Assembly: GCA_024276805.1 (NCBI GenBank)
Contig: JAJRWJ010000039.1
Coordinates: 1-5,027, forward strand
Length of the DNA: 5,027 nt
Direction: 5' to 3'
Source of the DNA: Gammaproteobacteria bacterium
GTDB lineage: Bacteria; Pseudomonadota; Gammaproteobacteria; Methylococcales; Methylomonadaceae
Part shown: in pieces, positions 1-5,027 of the stretch
Position numbering within the stretch: the first letter of the stretch is position 1
How the letters are laid out: every line of letters begins with the position of its first letter
The notes under the pieces: model-generated
Told to the model about the DNA's origin: nothing
Database searches by the model: none
The model's input: the letters and a program-made list of their open reading frames with translations, nothing else
Made by a program: the position numbers and the translations under genes

Positions 1-53
1 ACAATATCGAAATGTTGCATCAGGTCGGCGAAAGCGACAACGAATTGAACTGA
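1..53 (+). CDS. rpoZ: Probable RNA polymerase omega subunit, C-terminal end only (partial)
   Basis: The frame beginning at base 3 reads NIEMLHQVGESDNELN and ends at TGA 51-53; only about 17 codons lie in the window. Omega is a small, non-essential RNA polymerase subunit that helps fold the beta' subunit and contributes to one of the two ppGpp-binding sites on the enzyme. The visible part is a hydrophilic, acidic tail, which fits the poorly conserved C-terminus of omega, but no diagnostic omega motif is inside the window. The call rests mostly on the widespread gammaproteobacterial order rpoZ-spoT and on the 7-nt spacing to spoT. Another small gene ending here cannot be excluded from this sequence alone. 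Confidence 0.6.
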   Translation, partial: NIEMLHQVGESDNELN

Positions 54-60
54 CTTCACC

Positions 61-2229
61 ATGCTGGAACTGGCCGACACCATAGAAATAGAAAACCCGG
101 AGGAAAAACTGATCCGCCGGTTATGTTCTGTGTTGCGGAGCTATATGGATCAGGCGCAGATCGATGAAGTGCTGCGCGCCTATGAATTCAGCGCGGCCGC
201 ACACCACGGCCAGTACCGGAAGAGTGGCGAGGCCTATATCTGTCACCCCATCGCAGTGGCCACCATTCTCGCCGAAATGCGCATGGATATCAATGGCATC
301 ATCGCGGCGATACTGCACGATGTCGTCGAAGACACCAACATCAGCAAAGAGAACATCCGCACGACCTTCAATGATCAGGTTGCGGAGCTGGTGGATGGCG
401 TCACCAAACTGACCCAGATCGACAGCAAGTCCCAGGCAGAGGCGCAGGCGGAAAATGTCCGCAAGATGTTTCTGGCAATGGCCAATGATCTGCGTGTGAT
501 CATGGTGAAACTGGCCGACCGGCTGCACAACATGCAGACGCTGGGCGCCATGCCGGCCGGGAAGAAGCGTCGCATCGCCCGGGAGACCCTGGATATCTAT
601 GCCCCCATCGCCAACCGCCTGGGCATGAATCATATCCGCCTGCAGCTGGAGACGCTGGGTTTCGAATCCATGTACCCGATGCGCAGCCGGATCCTGAAAA
701 AAGAAATCAGGAAAGCCCGCGGCAATCGCCGGGAAATTGTCGCGACGATCAAATCGGCATTGCAAAACCGTCTGGAAGATGCCGGCTTGATCTGCGACGT
801 GGAAGGCAGAGAGAAGAATCTGTACAGCATCTATCAGAAGATGCGCAGCAAGAAAATTTCCTTTGCCGATGTCTTCGATGTCTACGCTTTCAGAATCTCC
901 TGCAAACGGGTCGACGATTGCTACCGGGCCCTGGGCGTGGTGCACAATCTGTACAAACCGGTCCCCGGCCGCTTCAAGGATTATATCGCCCTGGCCAAAG
1001 CCAACGGCTACCAATCCCTGCATACGGTGTTGATCGGACCCTACGGTCTGCCCATAGAAATACAGATCAGAACGGAAGAAATGCATCGCATGTCGGAATC
1101 CGGCATTGCCGCGCACTGGTTGTATAAATCCGATGTCGAAGATGGTCATTCCTTCAAGGCCAGGGCCAACGAATGGCTCAGGGATGTCATGGAAATCCAG
1201 AAAGCCGCCGGCGATTCGCTGGAGTTCATCGACAACCTGAAAATCGATCTGTTTCCCCAGGAAGTGTTCGTCTTCACCCCTCAGGGAGGCATCATCAAAC
1301 TGCCACGCGGCGCCACCATCGTCGACTTCGCCTATGCGGTACATACCGATATCGGCAACTCCTGTGTTTCGGCGCGGGTAGACAGGCGTCTGGTTCCCCT
1401 GCAGACCCAGCTGCAGAATGGCGTCACGGTCGAGGTCATCACCGCTTCCTGGGCCAGACCAAATCCCCTGTGGCTGAATTATGTCGTGACCGCCAAGGCG
1501 CGGGCCGGCATTCGCACCTATCTGAAAAATTTCAAGCAGCAGGAAGCCATTGCCCTGGGACGGCGGCTTCTGGAAAAAGAACTGCAAGGCATGCACATCC
1601 AGCTGCAGGACATTCCCGGGGAGCATCTCCAGCAATTGCTGGAAGTCATGAACATCAAGTCCCTGGACAGACTGCTGGAAGACATCGGCCTGGGCAACAG
1701 AATGCCGTTCCTGGTCGCCAAACGTCTGGCCCAGAAGGACATTCACGCCGCGGTGAAACTGGACAGCATTGCCAAAGGCGTGGAAACACCCTTGATCATC
1801 AAAGGCACGGAAGGCATGGTGGTGACGTTGGCAAAATGCTGCCGCCCCATTCCGGGAGATACCATCATCGGCTATTTCAATCCCGGCCGCGGCATCGTCG
1901 TGCATCATCATGACTGCCGGAACAGCGGCGACATGAAAAAAAAGCAGGTCAGCTGGCTGGATGTCGAATGGAGCAAGGACGCCTCGGGAGAATTTCCGGT
2001 GGAAATCCGTATCGAACTGCGCAACAAGCGCGGCACACTGGCAACCATTGCCGCAACCATTTCCAGCATGGACGCCAACATCGAAAATGTTTCCGTCATC
2101 GACCAGGACGACCGGGTTTCCATCGACTTGATCACGCTGACCGTGAAGAACCGGCTGCATCTGGCCAACATCATGCGCAAACTGAAGAAATTGTTCATCG
2201 TTTTAAAAATCACCCGGGTAAAGGCTTAA
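61..2229 (+). CDS. spoT: Bifunctional (p)ppGpp synthetase/hydrolase SpoT, full length
   Basis: A long RelA/SpoT-homologue of 722 residues (E. coli SpoT is 702) that makes and degrades the alarmone (p)ppGpp in the cytoplasm. The N-terminal HD hydrolase carries the expected metal and catalytic residues: H62 in ICHP, H86-D87 and E90-D91 in LHDVVEDT, and D153 in KLADRLHN. The synthetase domain (about 245-355) has D273 in FDVYAFR, the RFKD signature at 304-307, ANGYQSLHT at 314-322 and E333 in IEIQIRT. RFKD is the RxKD form of SpoT and bifunctional Rel, not the ExDD form of RelA. A TGS domain follows at about 397-460 (FVFTPQGG, VHTDIG), then a helical region, the conserved Cys/His segment (C593-C594 to C619) and an ACT domain at about 645-720. 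ATG61 is chosen because an in-frame TGA at 46-48 closes the frame upstream and no earlier start codon follows it. The protein has about 15 more N-terminal residues than E. coli SpoT. No clear Shine-Dalgarno is visible, which suggests coupling to the gene ending at 53. Both activities being intact is inferred from residues only. Confidence 0.97.
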   Translation: MLELADTIEIENPEEKLIRRLCSVLRSYMDQAQIDEVLRAYEFSAAAHHGQYRKSGEAYICHPIAVATILAEMRMDINGIIAAILHDVVEDTNISKENIRTTFNDQVAELVDGVTKLTQIDSKSQAEAQAENVRKMFLAMANDLRVIMVKLADRLHNMQTLGAMPAGKKRRIARETLDIYAPIANRLGMNHIRLQLETLGFESMYPMRSRILKKEIRKARGNRREIVATIKSALQNRLEDAGLICDVEGREKNLYSIYQKMRSKKISFADVFDVYAFRISCKRVDDCYRALGVVHNLYKPVPGRFKDYIALAKANGYQSLHTVLIGPYGLPIEIQIRTEEMHRMSESGIAAHWLYKSDVEDGHSFKARANEWLRDVMEIQKAAGDSLEFIDNLKIDLFPQEVFVFTPQGGIIKLPRGATIVDFAYAVHTDIGNSCVSARVDRRLVPLQTQLQNGVTVEVITASWARPNPLWLNYVVTAKARAGIRTYLKNFKQQEAIALGRRLLEKELQGMHIQLQDIPGEHLQQLLEVMNIKSLDRLLEDIGLGNRMPFLVAKRLAQKDIHAAVKLDSIAKGVETPLIIKGTEGMVVTLAKCCRPIPGDTIIGYFNPGRGIVVHHHDCRNSGDMKKKQVSWLDVEWSKDASGEFPVEIRIELRNKRGTLATIAATISSMDANIENVSVIDQDDRVSIDLITLTVKNRLHLANIMRKLKKLFIVLKITRVKA
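1938..1944 (+). other. Candidate -1 slippery heptamer A AAA AAG inside spoT
   Basis: An A8 run at 1936-1943 followed by G is read ATG AAA AAA AAG in the spoT frame, which places the classic dnaX-type heptamer A AAA AAG in the correct phase. It lies between the Cys/His segment and the ACT domain, at SpoT residues 626-628. The -1 frame stays open until TGA 2376-2378. I see no strong upstream Shine-Dalgarno-like stimulator and only a weak possible stem downstream, so programmed use is unproven. It may simply reflect a run of lysine codons. Confidence 0.25.
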
Positions 2230-2238
2230 AGCAAAAAA

Positions 2239-2640
2239 ATGACCAAAGAAATCATTCATACCGAGCAGGCGCCCCAGGCCATCGGCACCTATTCGCAGGC
2301 GGTAAAGGTCGACAGCACCGTCTACCTGTCCGGGCAGATCCCGCTGGACCCGGCCACGATGGAAGTTGTCGACAGTGACATCAGAGTACAGATCAAACAG
2401 GTGTTCGACAATCTGCTGGCCGTTGCCGAAGCCGCCGGCGGTGATTTTTACGATTTCGTCAAAATCACAATCTATCTGACCGATCTGGCGCATTTTCCAA
2501 TCGTCAATGAAATCATGGGGGAATACTTTCCCCAGCCCTATCCAGCGCGCGCCGTGGTCGGAGTATCCGCCTTGCCGAAAGGGGTCGCAGTGGAAATGGA
2601 TGCCATCATGGTGGTCAGAGAAGAGGAATATTCCGCTTAA
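2239..2640 (+). CDS. ridA: RidA/YjgF/YER057c/UK114-family enamine/imine deaminase
   Basis: A 133-residue protein, close to the usual length (E. coli RidA is 128). RidA speeds hydrolysis of reactive enamine/imine intermediates such as 2-aminoacrylate, released by PLP-dependent threonine/serine dehydratases, to 2-ketoacids and ammonia, which protects PLP enzymes from damage. The protein shows the family landmarks: APQAIGTYSQAV with Y18, LSGQIPLDP with S31-G32, VKITIYLTDLAHF, and PARAVVGVSALPKGVAVEMDAI. R104 matches the catalytic arginine of RidA (R105 in the classical numbering), and E119 lies where a conserved glutamate is found. The protein has no cysteine, so the Cys of E. coli RidA two residues after the arginine is replaced by Val. 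The family is a homotrimer with active sites between subunits. The gene starts 9 nt after the spoT stop, behind an A7 run (2233-2239) that includes the A of ATG, and has no strong Shine-Dalgarno. Co-transcription with spoT is likely. Subfamily and exact substrate are less certain than the family. Confidence 0.92.
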   Translation: MTKEIIHTEQAPQAIGTYSQAVKVDSTVYLSGQIPLDPATMEVVDSDIRVQIKQVFDNLLAVAEAAGGDFYDFVKITIYLTDLAHFPIVNEIMGEYFPQPYPARAVVGVSALPKGVAVEMDAIMVVREEEYSA

Positions 2641-2727
2641 CACGGAATTCAGTCAGTGGCCGCTGTGTTTCTCTCCGTCCATTGCGCATGATGCTGACTT
2701 TTCCTGACCCGTGTAAACAACTTGCCC
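2641..2727 (+). other. Intergenic gap between ridA and recG, no supported signal
   Basis: This 87-nt stretch is the only gap longer than 10 nt in the window. It contains a near-palindrome at 2654-2665 (CAGTGGCCGCTG) that leaves no room for a proper loop and has no T-tract after it, so it is not a credible intrinsic terminator. I could not find paired -35 and -10 boxes at acceptable spacing. An in-frame TGA at 2695-2697 limits how far upstream recG can begin. A weak or regulated recG promoter here cannot be ruled out by eye. Confidence 0.5.
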
Positions 2728-4827
2728 ATGTCCTCGAGCAACGCCAACCTGATGCTGCATCAGCCGGTCACAACCCTGTCGGGCATCGGTGCACAGACAG
2801 CCAGGCGCATGGAAAAACTCGGTATCGTCAGAATCGTCGACCTGCTGCTGCATCTGCCGCTACGCTACCAAGACCGGACCAGAGTCTGTCCCATCGGCGC
2901 ATTGCGGCCGGGTATCACGGCCCTGGTCTGTGGTCGCATCGAATTCAGCGAGATCCTGCAGCGCGGTCGCCGCAGTCTGCTCTGCAGAATGAGCGATGGC
3001 ACCGGCTGCATCACGCTGCGTTTTTTTCACTTTACCGCCAGGCAGCAAAGCGACCTGCAGAATGCGCCGTTGTTGAGCTGTTTTGCCGAAGTCAGGGCCG
3101 GTTACGCCGGACTGGAAATGATTCACCCGGAATATAAACTGCTGCCCAACACATCCGCCTGTGCCACCGAAGCCTGTCTGACGCCGGTTTATTCCCTTTG
3201 TGAAGGGCTGCATCAGAACACCATGAGAAAGGCAGTGCGCCAGGCGTTGACTCTCTTCACCCGACATCGGGACGCCCTTCCTGAGCTACTGCCGGCTGCG
3301 TTGCTGCAGCGTCTGAAGTTACCGGAATTGGCGCAGGCCATTCCCTTGCTGCACGCGCCAGACAACAGTGTCACGCTGGCCGATCTGGAAAACGGCACAC
3401 ACCCGGCGCTGAAGCGGCTTGCCTTCGAGGAATTCCTGGCCCATCATTTGAGCCGCAGGGTTGCCAGGCAGCGGGACCAGGCCTTGCAGGCGCCGGTTTT
3501 TGCAGCCAGCCAACAATTGAGCGACACCTTGGAACAGAACCTGCCTTTCCAGCTGACCTCCGCACAACGGCGGGTCATCGCTGAAATCTGCAGCGATTGC
3601 CGGTGTGACCGCCCGATGATGCGCCTGTTGCAGGGCGATGTCGGTTCCGGGAAGACTGTAGTCTCGGCATTCGCCGCACTGCAGGCCCTGAATTCCGGCT
3701 TCCAGGTGGCGGTGATGGCGCCGACAGAATTACTGGCGGAACAGCACTATAACAGTTACCACGCCTGGTTCGAGCCGCTGCAGATCAAAACCGTGTATCT
3801 CAGTGGACAGCAGAAGAAAACCGAGCGGGAGACCATCCTGCAGGATATTGCCGGCGGCTCGGCGGCAGTGATCGTCGGCACCCATGCACTGTTTCAGGAG
3901 GCGGTCCGGTTCTTCCGCCTGGGACTGTTGATCATCGACGAGCAACACCGCTTTGGCGTCAACCAGCGCCTGGCGCTGCGCGCCAAGGGTGAAACCTCAG
4001 GCTGCAGACCGCATCAGCTGGTCATGACCGCCACCCCCATTCCGCGCACCCTGGCGATGCTGCGCTATGCCGACCTGGATATTTCGATCATAGATAAAAT
4101 GCCGCCCGGTCGGCAAAACGTTGTCACCAGTGTCATTCCCGCCGAACGGCGCGCCGAGGTGATTGCCAGAATCGACAGCTGGATAGCCCGGGGTCGGCAG
4201 GCATACTGGGTCTGCACGCTGATCGAGGAATCGGAGGCGTTGCAGTGCCAGGCCGCGGAAAATACCCTGGAACAGTTGACCCAGATGTTGCCGGGAATCC
4301 GCATCGCTCTGGTGCACGGACGCATGAAAGCCGCCGAAAAGGAACAGGCCATGCTGGCATTCAAACAGGGCCGGACAGACCTGCTGGTGGCGACAACGGT
4401 AATCGAAGTGGGCGTCGATGTACCCAATGCCGGCCTGATGATCATCGAGAATCCGGAGCGACTGGGGCTGGCCCAGCTGCACCAGCTGCGCGGCAGGGTT
4501 GGCCGTGGCCCTGGTGACAGCTATTGCCTGTTGATGTATCAGGGTCCCTTGTCCGGGACTGCCCGGGAACGCCTGGGGATACTCAGGGAAACCTGCAATG
4601 GTTTCATCATCGCGGAAAAGGACCTGCAGCTGCGCGGCCCGGGGGAAATGCTGGGAACGCGTCAAACCGGACAGATAACGTTTAAAATTGCCGACCTGAG
4701 CCGCGATGCGGAACTTGTCCCCAGGGTACCGCAGGCGGCCGAAATTATCCAGGCGGAAGCGCCTGAATCCGTGCAGCCGCTGATCGACCGCTGGCTGGGA
4801 GACACAACACAGTATGCAGAGGTATGA
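2728..4827 (+). CDS. recG: ATP-dependent DNA helicase RecG
   Basis: A superfamily 2 double-strand DNA translocase of 699 residues (E. coli RecG is 693) that remodels stalled replication forks, drives branch migration of Holliday junctions and unwinds R- and D-loops. Residues about 1-270 form the RecG-specific wedge region: LLLHLPLRYQDRT, then an OB-fold with MSDGTGCITLRFFHF and MIHPEY. The helicase core shows Walker A GDVGSGKT at 303-310, MAPTELLAEQH after it, Walker B-like DEQH at 404-407, motif III TATPIPRT from 434, VHGRM, VATTVIEVGVDVPNA and motif VI QLRGRVGRG at 586-594. The C-terminal segment with KDLQLRGPGEMLGTRQTG matches the RecG/Mfd TRG region needed to couple ATP use to translocation. 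ATG2728 is preferred; TTG2722 in the same frame would add two residues, and ATG2752 would remove eight. No Shine-Dalgarno decides among them. Unusual points are a high cysteine count and a C-x2-C-x-C cluster at residues 288-293, where E. coli RecG has no cysteine. The stop overlaps the next gene's start. Confidence 0.97.
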   Translation: MSSSNANLMLHQPVTTLSGIGAQTARRMEKLGIVRIVDLLLHLPLRYQDRTRVCPIGALRPGITALVCGRIEFSEILQRGRRSLLCRMSDGTGCITLRFFHFTARQQSDLQNAPLLSCFAEVRAGYAGLEMIHPEYKLLPNTSACATEACLTPVYSLCEGLHQNTMRKAVRQALTLFTRHRDALPELLPAALLQRLKLPELAQAIPLLHAPDNSVTLADLENGTHPALKRLAFEEFLAHHLSRRVARQRDQALQAPVFAASQQLSDTLEQNLPFQLTSAQRRVIAEICSDCRCDRPMMRLLQGDVGSGKTVVSAFAALQALNSGFQVAVMAPTELLAEQHYNSYHAWFEPLQIKTVYLSGQQKKTERETILQDIAGGSAAVIVGTHALFQEAVRFFRLGLLIIDEQHRFGVNQRLALRAKGETSGCRPHQLVMTATPIPRTLAMLRYADLDISIIDKMPPGRQNVVTSVIPAERRAEVIARIDSWIARGRQAYWVCTLIEESEALQCQAAENTLEQLTQMLPGIRIALVHGRMKAAEKEQAMLAFKQGRTDLLVATTVIEVGVDVPNAGLMIIENPERLGLAQLHQLRGRVGRGPGDSYCLLMYQGPLSGTARERLGILRETCNGFIIAEKDLQLRGPGEMLGTRQTGQITFKIADLSRDAELVPRVPQAAEIIQAEAPESVQPLIDRWLGDTTQYAEV
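4824..4827 (+). promoter_or_regulatory. ATGA stop-start overlap coupling recG and ubiC
   Basis: The TGA of recG (4825-4827) shares bases with the ATG of the next gene (4824-4826), a standard arrangement for translational coupling by ribosomes that terminate and restart. A purine-rich AGAGG at 4818-4822 lies only one base from the ATG, too close to be an optimal Shine-Dalgarno, so reinitiation is the more likely route. This implies that recG and the downstream gene share an mRNA. Confidence 0.8.
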
Positions 4828-5027
4828 CCCAATTGCCAATCCATAGTCATTTATTCCTGAACGAACCAGCTTGGAGGGTGAGTCGCCCCGGCTTGCGCCG
4901 GCATATTCCAAAAGCCGTGCAATCCTGGATCTATGAACCCGATTCACTGACACAGCGCCTGCGCGATTACTATGGTGATACGCTGCGCGTTGCGGTTTTG
5001 TTGCAGCAACGACGCAGACCTTTTTTC
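4824..5027 (+). CDS. ubiC: Chorismate-pyruvate lyase UbiC, N-terminal part (partial, runs off the edge)
   Basis: Sixty-eight codons are open from ATG4824 to the window end without a stop. Chorismate lyase removes pyruvate from chorismate to give 4-hydroxybenzoate, the ring precursor committed to ubiquinone synthesis; it is a cytosolic enzyme of about 165-190 residues. The visible segment around residues 31-45 (AVQSWIYEPDSLTQRL) matches the E. coli UbiC region LLDWLLLEDSMTKRF in spacing and in the Trp, Ser, Thr and Arg. The following stretch RVAVLLQQRRRPFF fits the next beta strand and the arginine-rich turn of non-enteric UbiC proteins. The catalytic and chorismate-binding residues known from E. 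coli (Arg76, Glu155) lie beyond the edge, so activity cannot be judged. The start is fixed by the ATGA overlap with recG; GTG4878 would be a poor alternative that loses 18 residues. In many proteobacteria ubiA follows ubiC, which would be expected just outside the window. Confidence 0.8.
   Translation, partial: MTQLPIHSHLFLNEPAWRVSRPGLRRHIPKAVQSWIYEPDSLTQRLRDYYGDTLRVAVLLQQRRRPFF

Noticed and set aside
1173..1913. A 246-residue + strand frame inside spoT
   Set aside because: It is fully nested in spoT in another frame, is rich in Arg, Gly and His as expected of a shadow frame in GC-rich DNA, and matches no family I know.
121..2160. A 679-residue open frame on the - strand across spoT
   Set aside because: Its codons are in register with spoT codons, so it stays open only because spoT rarely uses TTA, CTA and TCA; it ends exactly at the TTA codon at 121-123. 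The translation shows low-complexity His/Asp/Gly/Gln-rich sequence with no recognisable domain.
2654..2665. Possible hairpin or terminator CAGTGGCCGCTG after ridA
   Set aside because: It is a near-perfect palindrome with no loop bases, so folding would leave a very short stem, and the following bases are mixed rather than a T-tract.
2682..2722. Possible sigma-70 promoter before recG
   Set aside because: TTGCGC at 2682-2687 and TGTAAA at 2712-2717 are separated by 24 nt, far from the usual 16-18, and other pairings match the consensus poorly.
3997..4953. A 318-residue open frame on the - strand across recG and ubiC
   Set aside because: It is codon-aligned with recG and has the same codon-bias explanation, while recG and ubiC on the other strand have strong homology throughout.
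61..5027. An undescribed defence, mobile or toxin-antitoxin system hidden in the window
   Set aside because: Nearly all bases are covered by well-known housekeeping genes with full-length homology, the gaps are 7, 9 and 87 nt, and no long repeats, inverted terminal repeats, integrase or small unexplained genes were seen.

Overview
The window is a compact block of chromosomal housekeeping genes, all on the + strand, from a gammaproteobacterium that is probably not an enterobacterium. The order is [end of probable rpoZ] - spoT - ridA-family gene - recG - [start of ubiC]. It resembles the E. coli gmk-rpoZ-spoT-trmH-recG cluster, but a Rid-family gene stands where E. coli has trmH, and a chorismate lyase gene follows recG. 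The proteins align clearly with E. coli SpoT and RecG over their full length. A ubiC homologue implies a ubiquinone-making proteobacterium. The DNA is moderately GC-rich by eye, with G or C favoured at third codon positions. I cannot name a genus.

Layout: bases 1-53 carry the last codons of an upstream gene, judged to be rpoZ (RNA polymerase omega) mainly from its place just before spoT. After 7 nt comes spoT (61-2229), encoding a full-length 722-residue (p)ppGpp synthetase/hydrolase in which both catalytic centres look intact. After 9 nt comes the ridA-family gene (2239-2640, 133 residues). An 87-nt gap with no convincing promoter or terminator leads to recG (ATG at 2728, stop at 4827; 699 residues), a complete RecG fork-remodelling helicase. 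Its stop codon overlaps the start of ubiC in an ATGA at 4824-4827, and ubiC runs off the right edge after 68 codons.

The genes are probably at least partly co-transcribed. Omega and SpoT belong together because omega forms part of one ppGpp site on RNA polymerase. RecG acts on stalled forks and R-loops, which arise in replication-transcription conflicts that ppGpp also moderates. RidA removes reactive enamine/imine by-products of amino-acid metabolism, and UbiC makes the ubiquinone precursor 4-hydroxybenzoate. Any functional reason for the last two being here is inference.

I found no mobile element, CRISPR array, tRNA/rRNA gene, long repeat or undescribed system. The points most worth a second look are minor: a slippery A8-G tract in spoT with a long open -1 frame, a C-x2-C-x-C cluster just before the RecG Walker A motif, and the gene order itself.
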